Assembly: GCA_001414485.1 (NCBI GenBank)
Contig: LLEY01000218.1
Coordinates: 22,933-86,932, forward strand
DNA length: 64,000 nucleotides
Direction of reading: 5' to 3'
Source: Calycina herbarum
Taxonomy: Eukaryota > Ascomycota > Leotiomycetes > Helotiales > Pezizellaceae
In this document: positions 1-10,411 of the stretch, one piece after another
Position numbering within the stretch: position 1 is the first letter of the stretch
Layout: every line of letters begins with the position of its first letter
Program-made: the position numbers and the translations under genes
The notes under the pieces: model-generated
The model's input: the letters and a program-made list of their open reading frames with translations, nothing else
Told to the model about the DNA's origin: nothing
The model's database searches: none

Positions 1-940
1 TCTTGCCGACCATGTCGAAGCAGATCACGGCATACCCCCCAATATTTTCCGAGCTTATCGATCTGTCGAACCTCGGAGCTTTGGTATATATATTCAGGAG
101 TACCAAGGAGTTTGAGATGCTTTTCTAAGGAGTTTGAGGTTGTATGGTTCGAAATGTCATAACACTGTTTCACGACTTCTTTCAACTTGCCGAGTTGCTT
201 CTTTTCTGGAGCATGATCAACCCCCTTGAGGGCAGAGCTGACACAACTCAACTCCTTCTTGAGTTTTGCAAATTTAGCGGCGTTTTCCCCCGATATGTGA
301 AATGGTCTTGCAAGGACTTCGTTGATTCTAATATGTAATGGCGAAAAGCAATCGGAAGGAGCATTTTGCCACTGTGGACATTTCAAGCGGCTGTAAATAC
401 GCTGCTGGCTAAATTCGACAATTGCATGAAGGAGCGTCTCCTTGTACACTGCCCTATCTTTCCCTGATTTGAAAGAAATTAGAGAGAGTTACAAAATTGT
501 CAAGGTGTGAAAGTACCTGCTCTCGCATGCTCTTGGACAATACTCACGATGCCTGACAATCCATCGATAACTGATTGTTTCGGGTTTTGATTGGAGGCAA
601 GTCTGAGAATCAATCCAGGCCTTTCTCTTTGTTCTTCAAGTACAGTCGCCGAGACACCGTCTGGGGTCTTTTTAGTTGCAGCAAGAAATGCGAAATGGTC
701 CGCCAAGTGAAGTTCGTCCTCATACGATAGTGAGTAATTGAATGAATCGGTGGTCCTCGGTTGTACTCGATAGTCTTCTGGGTGTTCAGGACTTCTTTTT
801 TTGAGTTTATCGTTTAGATCGTGGACCCGTTCATAGAAGTTATTTGACAAGTCTGGTGTCCAAAGTCCATTTGACGAGGTTATGATAGGCTGAGGAGCTC
901 CCGATTCGCTTTTACGCGACTTTCTTCGTTGAGCGACCAT
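1..940 (-). CDS. uncharacterised fungal protein, partial (runs off window start)
   Basis: I do not recognise a function. Exon 1 is 940-517 (start ATG at 940) and exon 2 runs from 463 through position 1 with no stop, so the 3' end lies outside the window. The intron 516-464 has donor GTACTT and acceptor AATCAG and keeps the frame. About 295 residues are visible: a basic N-terminus (MVAQRRKSRKS), a segment with LHLADHFAFLAATKK, then mixed helical sequence with no signal peptide or membrane span. The frame stays open across the junction, which supports a real gene. The style (FAFLAATKK-type core, then a long charged helical tail) recalls uncharacterised paralogous families of leotiomycetes, but that is an impression only. 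Confidence 0.6.
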
Positions 941-982
941 ATTTAAGCAAGTTGATCATTAAAATTCAATTAAAACTGCGAT

Positions 983-1018
983 TAAAGCTTTGATGAAAGC
1001 TTCGATGAAAGCTTCGAT
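983..1018. repeat. three 12-bp tandem units
   Basis: Three head-to-tail copies of a 12-bp unit close to GAAAGCTTCGAT lie just upstream of the 940 start codon. The last two copies are identical and the first differs at two positions. Each unit contains a HindIII-type palindrome AAGCTT. The rest of 941-1484 holds no gene that I can support. Confidence 0.7.
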
Positions 1019-1484
1019 TTTCTCCCAGCCTCGTGCAAACGGAGAGGCCTCACTCAATTTTAGATGCAGCGGTTTGTTGCATTGCATATCACGACTCCAA
1101 TAGCGATCCGGGAGCGGACGGCCTTGCATGAAATGCTATGATTGGGCACGCGACCCCTGTTCTCGTTTCGAGTAAACATTATCGAAGGGATGTTGCAAAG
1201 CCCATCTGGAATCTGTCATTCGCATCAATAATGCCTGAAAGGTCGTGAATCTGATTTTTGGCCCGTTTCAAAGATAATGGAAAATCAATCATTTGAAGAA
1301 AGAGTAGAAAGAAAAGAGGAAAGTACCTCAAGTGAGGGGGTTTGAAAGAACCATCTTCGCCCCTAACCTGGCAAGTTCGAGAATAAGAATATGTGGAATC
1401 CAAAATTGCAAGCACCAGACAGTTGAAGTGTATTGTGATTGTTCTTGAATTGTAACACTAAATCTGAAATCTAATTTCTTTATT

Positions 1485-3115
1485 TCAGCTCTCTGCTGAG
1501 AATCTATTCCCCTTCCGCATTCTCTGACCGTAAATGAAAAGCAAAACAGGAATGGGCAAAAGTGCAATACTGACAAACGCCAACACCGCACTGCCCCACC
1601 CATATCCCAGTTGCTTGTATAGAGGAGGACCAACCAAGGGGAAGACCGCACCAGATATATTTTTGGTCACAACCAGAGCAGCTACCCCCGATGCTGCATA
1701 AGACCCGAAGATGTCAACAACGTAAGTAACGCTGGAAACACTCACCGCGATCAATGAGAACCCAATCATACCGCTACCAAAAAGTGGAGCAATCCAGAAG
1801 ACATGAAAGTTTGATGTCCAGCCGTACAAAAACAATCCCGCTGGCATTATGAGACCCCCTAGGATGACCAGTGGTAAGCGGTCCTCTGCTCTGTTTTTTA
1901 ATCCTGTTTTTGCTGCTCGTGTTTTCATGTAGCTGTCGAGCATCCTCTTGCAGAGATATGTACCCATTGCCATACCGATACCTAGAAATTTTTTAGTCTG
2001 TGACTAAGCTACAATGGTGACTAGAAGGAGGAAACTTACCAACTCCGATAAAAGAAAGACCAGCTGATTCCGTAGAAAAGTGATACTGTTCTTCAAGCAT
2101 CGTTGTGAGTGTTGTCAATAACGTATAAAGAGTTCCATATAGGACCGCAGTATAGAGTGAGATAGCGAGCAATGCCGGCGCCAAAGCAAACATTTTGGTG
2201 GGCCTGATTATCGCTTCGATGAATGAGCCGGTTTTCGAGGTGTCCTGGTGATATTTGGACAATAGATTCTGATTCCCCGTCCTTTTTCTAAGAGCCTTTG
2301 TCTTCTTCTCAAGAATTGTGTACTTGTAGGTTTCCTTGAGGAATATTGCAAGACCTAATGTGCAAGCCCCACTAGCAATGGCAACAATCCAAAAGGTCCA
2401 TCTCCAGCCCAATCTTGCGGCGGTGTAGCCTCCAACCACGGGACCCAGAACGACGCCGATGAGAGAGGTGAAAGTCATGACTGCCATTGCACCCCCTCGT
2501 TCTTCTTGAATGAAGAGATCGCCGATAATTGCGGGATTGAGTGACGAACTTGCAACAGCAAGACCAGTGAGAACTCGAAACACAAGGACCATGTCCGCAC
2601 TGGTGCTCAAAGCACCACCCACGGAGAACAGAGCGAAGAGAAGGCTTGTTGAGAGATAAATCGTGGATCTTCCGTATAGTTCCGACAGCGGTGCAATGAT
2701 CAAGGGACCAGGGACTTCTCCGATTTCCCATGCCGAGACCAAGAGCGTGATGTATTCTGGATTTCTTTCGTGGAAATATTTTACTATCTGGGGTGACGCC
2801 GGTGCGCAGATGATTGTTGCAAGGTTGCTTTTGGAGAGTCAATGAATTAATACGAAAAAGAAGAAGTGTTTGAACTCACACCATTAATGCCATTAAAGAG
2901 ACCAGAATCACAATGGTCCATTTGCGGGCGAAAGACCAGTTTTGTGGGTTCAACGGATCCTCAGGACCGTCAAAGTCCACGATCAAGTGATCGGTCGCAT
3001 CGTCTTCTGCTTTGAACTCGCCCACTCCCCCTTTCATTCCCATCTTCCCAATTGAGGCGATAGAAATCGGATGGCTGGCTTTCTCTTTTTCTTCAGGTTC
3101 CATAGTGGGCGACAC
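1485..3115 (-). CDS. MFS multidrug/polyamine-type exporter (DHA1 family)
   Basis: This is a proton-coupled efflux pump of the plasma membrane, about 506 aa in three exons: 3115-2880, 2827-2040 and 1981-1485. The introns (donors GTGAGT and GTAAGT) keep the frame. The hydrophilic N-terminus carries GPEDPLNPQNW, a hallmark of fungal DHA1 drug:H+ antiporters. Next come the motif A region PLSELYGR between TM2 and TM3 and the antiporter motif C in LGPVVGGYTAARLGWRW. A central charged loop (KKTKALRKRTGNQ) separates the two six-helix halves. The length fits the family and nothing is missing. It lies next to an acetyltransferase and a UstYa-like gene, so it could export the product of that small cluster (inference). 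The substrate cannot be read from sequence. Confidence 0.9.
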
Positions 3116-3450
3116 GGTGAATCAATAGAAATCACATTCGTGAAGTGACAGTGGACAGTGGCAGCTGGGGACAGTGCTGCCGACTATTGTTGTGTAGCAC
3201 CAACTTCATTCCTAATTTGGCAAGGTGGGCCTTTCTTGTAACCAACGATCTACTACCACTCGGTCTAAGCTTTGCCGAAGCTACTAGTCACAATCAGAGA
3301 GTGGTCACGATGGAGTCACACAATGCAGCAAAGTTTAACGTTGCTTTGAATAGGCTGAAACGTTAAGTCACCAGCCAGAGCTAGTTGGAACTTTGCAGTG
3401 GTGTAAACCTGCATCTATCGATAGTTACACAAAAGAAGAAGTTGTGCCAT

Positions 3451-4362
3451 TTATTTGCCGCGTGCTGCAATGGCCTCCCAAAGTGTTCCAGATTGTCCCC
3501 CTTTGACAGCTCCTCCCTTTGGTCTCCACAGTGCCCAGTACTGAAGAGGTGATGGAAGCAGCTTTTGGATCATCTCATGGCGTTCTTTAGTACCATTCTC
3601 AGCGTCAACCAAAACCTTCATGAGTGTCGTGAAGCCAAATTTCTCATACAGCTGTCTGCCTGCGTCAGTCGCTTCGACGAAACACTCCACATCCAATTCC
3701 TCAGCCTTCTTGACACCCCATGCTAGCATCAATGAGCCAACTCCCTTTCTTTGATGGTCCTGTCTAACACTGGTGTCATCCATACCTACAAAGCTTTTAG
3801 AATCAAGAATTGTTGGAGAATAAGGCTGCAACGTACAGATCATGGGAGTGTTCATCCAGCTTGCCCTAGGATAGAAGCATTGAGTCAAAATCTCCTCAGA
3901 ACACTCCCTGCCCTCTTTATCGTCAGCTGGCCAGTGTGGAAGTTGAACTCTTGGTGCTCCTGCAACAGATTAGCACATGTCTTTCAGACCTTTTCTGGCC
4001 AAGAAAAGAGCCAAACAGGATTGGGAGCACAAAAGGAAGAGCATAGCTCAAGGCTGCATACCATTGGGAAAAGGAGCCGAAGTGTAAAAGTGCCAGCAGA
4101 TTGAGCCAACGACATCGCCTGTTGGAACATGCATTACAATTGTCTTGCGGCTTGCAGGGTCACCATCGTGCGCATCCCATTGTCGTTGTTTGTCGATTGC
4201 AATTGTAGCTTCGAGGTCAGCTGGTGACTCGCCGAGGAATGGACCATGGTTGATGCGGATGATTGAAGTGATCGAGGGATTATTCCATATTTGAAAGCTG
4301 AGATCGATGAGAGCGTCGTGTTCTTCCCTAGTAGTAACTTCTTTGAGGAGATAGTCGGCCAT
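3451..4362 (-). CDS. GNAT-family N-acetyltransferase
   Basis: This is an acetyl-CoA-dependent N-acetyltransferase of about 252 aa, predicted soluble. Exons are 4362-4062, 3959-3837 and 3785-3451, with introns GTATGC...TTGCAG and GTACGT...TTGTAG, both frame-preserving. The acetyl-CoA pyrophosphate-binding motif A is seen as RQDHQRKGVGSLML, the usual Q/R-x-x-G-x-G/A, starting the last exon. It is followed by the helix GVKKAEELDVECFVEA and the motif B region LYEKFGFTTLMKVLVD. The N-terminal half (REEHDALIDLSFQIW and NGAPRVQLPHWPADD) resembles fungal GNATs acting on small molecules or peptides. It sits between the MFS exporter and the UstYa-like gene, all on the same strand. The acceptor substrate is unknown. 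Confidence 0.88.
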
Positions 4363-4571
4363 TGTGAGCTAAGACGCGAGCAGGATGGAAAGGTGTTGTT
4401 GGTGGTGGAAAGAAAAAGAAAGTTGTTGGGGAAGGAGCCGCTGAGTAGGAGCAATATTTACGTGCTGACAAGAACGACAGCTGATTGGTCAAAGTTTATT
4501 CACATTCACCCCTAACAGAACCAGCACCTCGCTCCCGCTCCCGCTCCTCCCAGTCAACGATAAAAAACCTC

Positions 4572-5544
4572 TCAACTATCAGAACCAGCTATTTTCTCGT
4601 CCCCAAGAAATGTAGCCTTATGACCGTGCTTCTCAAAATACTCCTTCGCGACATCATAGTAAGGAGAATCTACAGGACAAAATTGATGTCTTTCCAAATT
4701 ATGGAGGACCGGTTTGTACTCATCCCCTACACGAAAACAGGCACCTTTCTCAGGTGATGTAGCCCACTTACTAACCTTTTTGATATCTCGACATTGCATG
4801 GTTTGTGTATCGCCAATGCCAGCTCGTTGATTCGGGCCGGGCATGGGGGTGTCATCCGCACGGCAAGTGATATCCTGCCTCAAAGAGTCCAGACAGTGAT
4901 ATACATGCTCTGAGGTCACAATGCTCTCTTTCCCATCTTCGTAGTCCATGAAAGCCCGGCGGAGATTTTTCTTTTACTCTCGTCAGCTGAGAAATTCTAC
5001 TTCATGATTGTAGAGAGACTAACCAAGCAATGCAAGGAATGAAATACTTTGGGGAAATAGAGACGTCTTTCGGTATCCCAAGGAAAGGGATCCGAATCTG
5101 GTAAATCGTGCTCTGCAATGTACTCCGGGGATAGCGCAATGACCTGAGCATCAACATTGATGTTTTCCCAAAGCTCATTTGCCAAAGTTTTGTTATCCCC
5201 CCAGTAATCATTGTGAAAATCGTAGGTGGTGGGGACATTTGAGGGAAGACCGGCTGAATGAGTTAGTACCATAGCTTAAAATAGGTTGAGGGGGACTGCT
5301 CACAATATCTTGATATTCCCATCGTCACTTGTTTCGCGAGAAGTTTGGTTTCCCAGTAAAGAATCCCATTTTGGACAAGAGAAGTTAACAAGACAAAGAG
5401 AAATATGATGTTTATCTTCCAACCTGCTCCGTACCGTGGTCTGGATTGATTCGTGTAGAGGGTTTCCTGGTCTTCGCAGAGCTTCGTGTCTTTGACTTCG
5501 TCGGAATGCCGATCGTCTTGAGGAAGACCCTCGTATTTCGCCAT
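4572..5544 (-). CDS. UstYa-like (DUF3328) peptide-modifying protein
   Basis: Type II membrane protein of about 289 aa, in exons 5544-5304, 5253-5024 and 4970-4572, with introns GTGAGC...TTCAG and GTTAGT...AAAAG in frame. A single membrane segment (INIIFLFVLLTSLVQNGI) lies at about residues 43-63. The family signature HxxHC is present twice: HSLHC at the exon 2 end and HVYHC in exon 3, the latter followed by LDSLRQDITCRADDT, the standard DUF3328 context. Known members (UstYa/UstYb, PhomY-type) oxidise and cyclise ribosomal peptides in dikaritin pathways, and others act in nonribosomal-peptide clusters. The gene is divergent from two small secreted repeat proteins across 590 bp, the arrangement expected of an enzyme and its precursor. 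Only one UstY copy is seen, whereas characterised dikaritin clusters often have two or more. Confidence 0.9.
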
Positions 5545-6134
5545 CGTTGATCAGAGTGTATCTGGAGAAGCTATCAGTGAATATGAAGCTCTTGTGGACT
5601 TTGTTTCGTAACGAGTATTTTAGAAAACTTCATGGGCGGATCTCGAAGCAACCCGGTGGCTGTAACTTTACACTACAGAATTCAACACAACCCCGCAACC
5701 TTTCTTCACGAAAATGTGACATGCTTCACAATCTCTACATTCCACAAACGAGACAAACGTGGCATTCAGTTCTAGCGGTGTGCATGGCTCGTGCTTCTCA
5801 ATTATCATGATTCGTGATATTATTCGCCATTCGTGTAGCAGTGTTGCAAAGTGTCAGCAGAGAAGCTGTCCAACAGCTGTGTACGTACACCTTACGGATA
5901 CCCGCTGGGAAAGGGATTGAGGGGTTTTCAGAAGAACGTTGTAGAGGCTCACTTCGCATGAAAAGAACCACGTAGCATGTGGAATCAAAGTATGCATTGA
6001 GTTTGTTCTCGAGGATAAACTAAGTGCTCAAATATATTCGCCCCGAACTCCGCTTCCAAAATCCCCTCGCTATTTGCAACACTTGAACACCAGAGGATTT
6101 TGAAATCCTCCCCCAAAATTCCCCATAAGTCGAA
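5545..6134. promoter_or_regulatory. divergent promoter between UstYa-like gene and repeat precursor
   Basis: This 590-bp spacer separates two divergent start codons. It contains CGGATACCCG at 5895-5904, a CGG-N4-CCG inverted triplet pair of the kind bound by Zn2Cys6 regulators, and an AT-rich AAATATATTC at 6029 that could serve as TATA for the + strand gene. No coding exon was found in it. A role in shared regulation is inferred. Confidence 0.4.
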
Positions 6135-6633
6135 ATGCATCTTCTCGCCGTCGCGATTGTCTTGGCCCTCGGCACATCCAGTCTAGGTTTTCCTCTCGTA
6201 GCCAATAGTAAGGAAATCCCGTTTTGAAAATAAAAGTATCACTGGTGAGCTCTCGGAACTCACTTTGTTAGTCACAGGAATCGCCCCAAGAATCGACATC
6301 GAAGTTCTGGATCCTCCAACAATTGGCCTGGTCGCCGATATTGAAAGACGAAGTGTCCCAAATACCGATATCGAGATTCCTGATCCTGTATCAGTCGCTC
6401 GTGTCACTGATTTTGAGGAACGAAGTGTCCCAAATACCGATATCGAGATTCCTGATCCTGTATCAATTACCAGGCTCACCGATTTTGAGGAACGAAATGC
6501 CCCAAATACCAATATCGAAACTCCTGATCCTGCATCAATTACCAGGCTCACCGATTTTGACAAGCGAGCTGCAGATATCGAAATGGATGATCCAGCCTGC
6601 CTCACGTGCCAAAGTACCGAGCCTCAACTCTAG
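6135..6633 (+). CDS. secreted repeat protein, candidate KEP/RiPP precursor 1
   Basis: Predicted secreted protein of 142 aa. Exon 1 (6135-6207) encodes the signal peptide MHLLAVAIVLALGTSSLG. The intron 6208-6277 (GTAAGG...TCACAG) keeps frame, and exon 2 ends with TAG at 6631. The mature part is about five imperfect repeats of roughly 24 aa: a degenerate first (IDIEVLDPPTIGL), three close copies with PNTDIEIPDP or a variant and then TDFEER or TDFDKR, and a short last one ending CLTC. Basic sites at unit ends (ERR, EER, EER, DKR) resemble Kex2 sites, but only two are dibasic. Signal peptide, repeats and basic linkers are the layout of KEX2-processed repeat proteins, including dikaritin precursors. 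The units lack the Tyr/Phe-rich core of known dikaritins, so the product class is open. A terminal exon may follow (see findings). Confidence 0.72.
6349..6570 (+). repeat. 72-bp coding repeat array in precursor 1
   Basis: Three close tandem copies of a 72-bp unit encode S/N-V/A-PNTDIEIPDP and a linker ending in EER or DKR. The second and third copies share the linker sequence ITRLTDF. The period is exactly 24 codons, so copy-number change keeps the frame. Flanking sequence on both sides holds more diverged copies. Confidence 0.8.
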
Positions 6634-6702
6634 GGGCGCACCAATTTGACGAGTGAGTCCAACTTCGCCCTTTGTAACTCCTGTCTTACAGACGTAGATT
6701 GC

Positions 6703-6787
6703 GAGGTGGTCGATTCAACATCGTCTTACAGAGTTCTGTGTCGGAAATTGTGGGATTCGCAACATGGCCATGAGAGAAGAACTTGAT
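6703..6787 (+). other. conserved downstream exon-like block of precursor 1
   Basis: An exon-like block after an apparent intron (donor GTGAGT near 6654, acceptor CTTACAG at 6691) encodes EVVDSTSS. It shares 23 identical bases (6703-6725) with 7907-7929 behind the second gene. If spliced, it joins in the same frame as the main ORF, but downstream of the TAG at 6631. It is either a 3'UTR exon or a decayed or alternatively used C-terminus. The remaining sequence up to 7412 holds the promoter of the next gene, with a TATA-like ATATAAGG near 7297. Confidence 0.5.
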
Positions 6788-7412
6788 GAAATTGTAACGA
6801 ATTTCCTGATACAATGTTTCCAAATCTGTTGTTTTGCGCGTTACGTTGCCTTTTCCAGGACAAATGAGAAGAGATCCTTTGAAATCATACTTTTATTACT
6901 GTAACCATGCTGTTGTTCCCTCACTGTTTCACCAGATTTGTTGCAATACCATCCAAAAGGGAGAGATACCAAGGTGACACAAGTCTGCCTTGCTGTGTTT
7001 GTGCGACGCAACGTTTCACACAATTTTCTTCGTACATTTTTTGACACCGCCGGGTAGAAGCATGCTAGCGGTGTGCTTATCTTGCAGATGCCCAAATGAT
7101 CATACTCTTACTCGCCAGTCGTGTTGCGGGCACCACTTTGGCCTAGAAGCAGTCCAATAACAACCTAGATTTGAATTTTGGATGGTGTTGACAGAGACCA
7201 TGAGACCCCAAACAAGAGATACAAGACGCTTAACATGTATTAGAGCCGATTGCATCTATCCAGTGTATCAGGTACAGAATTGAGCAATTTTCAGGATATA
7301 AGGCGTATTTTGTTTATACAATCCTCCAAGCAATCTCCAAATACTCCAATATTTTCACTCTATAGTTATCTCTAAATCCAAGAAACTCTTCTCACCACCT
7401 TTCCAAGTCAAA

Positions 7413-7803
7413 ATGCACCTTTGCATAATGTTTACTGCGGCAATGGGCATCGTCACTTATGCCCTTCCTCTAGGTCTTTCTCTCGGAGCTAATAGTACGT
7501 GAGCTTTTATTTAGACTACATAAGTAGTATTAATGTTAAGTTTTCAGAACCTACCCTCCTCTTGGACACAAGAAGCCGACCAAATACCGAAAACGAAATT
7601 CCTGATCCTGCTACGATCGGGTTGATGGATCCACCACCACCTGGGGATGGCCATCTTGTTGGAGCTTACAGTAAGACAGTTTCTATTTAGACTATATATG
7701 CAGTATTAATGTCAAAACTTCAGAACCTACCACCTTGAATCCAAGAAGCCGACCAAATATCGATAACGAAATTCCCGATCCTCCTTTAATCGGAATGGTT
7801 TGA
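7413..7803 (+). CDS. secreted repeat protein, candidate KEP/RiPP precursor 2
   Basis: Predicted secreted protein of 94 aa and tandem paralogue of the gene at 6135. Exons are 7413-7494, 7548-7670 and 7724-7803, with two 53-nt introns (GTACGT...TTTCAG and GTAAGA...CTTCAG). The signal peptide begins MHLCIMFTAAMGIVTYAL, and the first intron interrupts the codon after GAN at the same place and phase as in the first gene (AN). Exons 2 and 3 each encode one unit: KPT, a short stretch, SRPN-x3-NEIPDP and then a hydrophobic IGL/IGM. The EIPDP core matches the neighbour's repeats. No dibasic Kex2 site is visible; SRPN follows a single Arg. The two introns are near copies, so an intron-exon module of 176 bp was duplicated. 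The function as peptide precursor is inferred. Confidence 0.7.
7495..7747 (+). repeat. duplicated 176-bp intron-exon module
   Basis: The introns at 7495-7547 and 7671-7723 have the same length (53 nt) and largely the same sequence, sharing TATTTAGACTA and AGTATTAATGT. Each is followed by an exon beginning AACCTACC. The spacing between donors is 176 bp. The module explains the two protein repeats of the gene. Confidence 0.75.
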
Positions 7804-8979
7804 ATTAATTGATAGGTACTTTTGAGTGAGTCCTAATCCACCATTCGAATCCCAGGGCCTAACTGCACCTCTGCCGACAAGAACTAACCTTTCACATTAG
7901 AATGGGAGGTGGTCGATTCAACATCGTCAAGCAAAGTTTCGTTTGTGAAATAGATAGGGGGATGCACAATATGCTCAGTTCATAATCAGAGAGTCTTGAG
8001 TACCTGGAGGATGGATTTATTATGCTTTTCTATTGACAATGCTTTGGGAATCCTTCTTTTGCACTGTTACCTTGCTCATTGCCTCGATCTCTCCATCCAG
8101 AAAACTTCATGTACTGTAGTTCTATCGAATCCTAAACTCGAAATTACGAAATGTCAGATCGTGCTTAGATTGCGCAATTTCACTAGCTCGGTCAAATTGC
8201 GGTTACACTGGTATCTCCGTGCTCCCAAAAACTACACTGTGTCGTATTTCTGCTAACGCAAACTTATCATTCCGATAAACATTACCATACAGTCATCTCC
8301 CAGATATTGGAGTTGTTAGGCTAGGCTATTTGAAGGATTGCTGACTGTGAATTTCTGTGTGTGTGGAAAATCCTTGGGAGACTGCTCAGGGGTTACTCGC
8401 TAAATACTTTGCAGCTCTAGTGTTCAAACCGAAGTGATGAACGACACCTTATGTTCTTGATACTGACTAGGGGTTTTGTTTACCAAAGTTGGGATTGCTT
8501 CGAAAAACAGCCTAAGATCTTGCAGTTTTACTTATTTGCAATGACAAAAGATTGACTTGTTTAAATATCAAAAGGCCGAGAAACTCGAGGGAAAGCGTGA
8601 TACTCATAACTAATGTTCCATGACTAGTTCCACATGTCAGAAGATTGCACTACAGTTATGAAAAAGATACGGAAAGGAATGGGTGGCTGACTCTTCGATG
8701 ATCTCACGACAGGTATATTGAGTGGCACGGCATCAATCCTCCGTTGAATCTTTGGTGCTGCATGAACTTTCATAGCTCTGCTTTGGTGCAACCTTGAGAT
8801 GACATCTACCGAGACACTACTTATTCTCTGCAGAGTTCACGGCTTTCAGTTATCCATACAAATTGCAGTACTCGTACATATTAAAGATCTTTGCTAGGGT
8901 TGTTCCGCCATTTTCTGGGTAACCCCACGTTTCTCGTTCAGTTTCTACGGGAACTTTTCGCTTTTGTCTCGTTTTCGCC
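7804..8979. other. intergenic, no supported gene after 7929
   Basis: The first 126 bp hold an intron-like GTGAGT...CATTAG and the conserved exon-like block at 7907-7929, encoding EVVDSTSS as at 6703. The rest is AT-rich with only short random frames, and serves as upstream region of the gene starting at 8980. Confidence 0.5.
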
Positions 8980-10300
8980 ATGGATACGCAACCATCACCA
9001 CAAGCCTCTTATGCCAGTATTCTCCAGATTGTTACTTGGTTTCTCATGGTGGTTTCGGGTTTTGCATTTCTCGCCCGCATATCAACAAAATGGGCCATGA
9101 CAAAAGCACTAAATGGTGACGATGTCGCATCTGTAGCATCATTGGTTAGTCATCAGGCCGCAAATTTACAGCCAAAGGAACGGATACTGACTATTTCAAG
9201 ATTCTAAATTTCGGGGCAGGCGCGAGTGTCTCAGTTTTAGCTGTCAATGGCTTGGGAGAGGACCGAACTACACTAAGCGAGTTTAAGTTCTTGGTTTTTC
9301 AAAAAGTACTCTATTCGCCCGCCAGCCCTGAATATTCAGCTAATTGATACAGAGCTTATACGCGTTACAACTTCTTTACATAGCGACTCTTTGCTTCGCC
9401 AAACTCTCAGTCATTCTGTTGATCCGGATGATTTCACCGAGAAAATCACATCAGCAGTTTGGCTTGGCCATTGGGATTTTCATCGCTGCGTGGGGTTTTG
9501 TGTCACTAATGGCGGCATCTTTTCCTTGCGCCACACTAGCAGCGTGGGAAGCAGAAAGTAAAAGCTGCTACGATAAGGTGAGGTAAATTTTTGGAAATTC
9601 TTCGTAGACTAATTGAAGACAGGCAATGTTTTGGCACGCTGTCGGAGGAATCAATATATTCACGGACATTTGCCTGGTTGCTTTGCCGCTGCTGATTGTT
9701 TACCGTCTCAATACGAATCTGAAAAAGAAGATAATTGTGATTGGTTGTTTTGGTTGCAGAAGCTTGTGAGTATGCTATTCAAACTCCCCCCAAAAATATT
9801 CTAATGATTACAACAGTGATATCGTGGCCACAGCTTGTCAACTGGTCTATACAAACGAATTGCAATCTTCAAACGTCACTTCTGATATATTTCCATGGAT
9901 ATTGTGCGCTCAAATTGTTCAAACTATCAGCATCATCACATCCTGTATTCCGTATCTTCGGCCTTTACTTGATGCCTTTCCATCTGGCATGATGGTAAAC
10001 GACGACCTTAATCGCCATGGGACATCCTCAAATTATCTTAACGGTTACACCAAAAGATCCGACCACAATTACGTTTTGCGTGAGATGAACAGCATCTCGA
10101 AGGGGGAAAACTCACAATCTACCACGCGGTTAGCATTTCATCCTTCAAGCGAGCACAATATGCCAGATCTTACGGGTCGTGGAGTCCAAAACACCTCACA
10201 TATTGTTTCGGATCAGGCTTTGTTCAAGAATGGTCCAGGTATTGAAGCAACGACAACAATTGAGACGTGGAATGAAAGGTCACCTGCTGGAACTTCTTGA
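8980..10300 (+). CDS. fungal rhodopsin-domain integral membrane protein (PTH11-like)
   Basis: Seven-helix-type plasma-membrane protein of about 373 aa. Exons are 8980-9144, 9201-9305, 9353-9577, 9623-9765 and 9817-10300, all junctions in frame (donors GTTAGT, GTACTC, GTGAGG, GTGAGT). TM1 is QIVTWFLMVVSGFAFLARI. The second exon gives LNFGAGASVSVLAVNGLGED, the third SLYALQLLYIATLCFAKLSV, a hallmark of the fungal rhodopsin domain, and the fourth the helix INIFTDICLVALPLLIVYRL. The long hydrophilic C-terminal tail (about 110 aa, Ser/Thr/Asn-rich) is cytoplasmic in this family. Members include PTH11-like receptors and many proteins of unknown role. The extracellular Cys-rich CFEM domain of PTH11 itself is absent. 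Confidence 0.88.
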
Positions 10301-10411
10301 GAATACTCTAGCTATGGAAGTAATGTACTATAACAACACTCGAGTAGAACTTCAATCGCAAGATTTCATCAATCATAACTGTAAGGATGAATACGGAGAG
10401 TGGAATGGGTC

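Noticed and set aside
6183..6605. 140-codon minus-strand frame opposite precursor 1
   Set aside because: It is the antisense of the repeat array; its own repeats mirror the coding repeats and it has no signal peptide or splice support.
6323..6649. 108-codon second + strand frame across the repeats
   Set aside because: Open only because the 72-bp repeat keeps all frames periodic; the other frame joins a signal-peptide exon with correct phase and matches the neighbouring gene.
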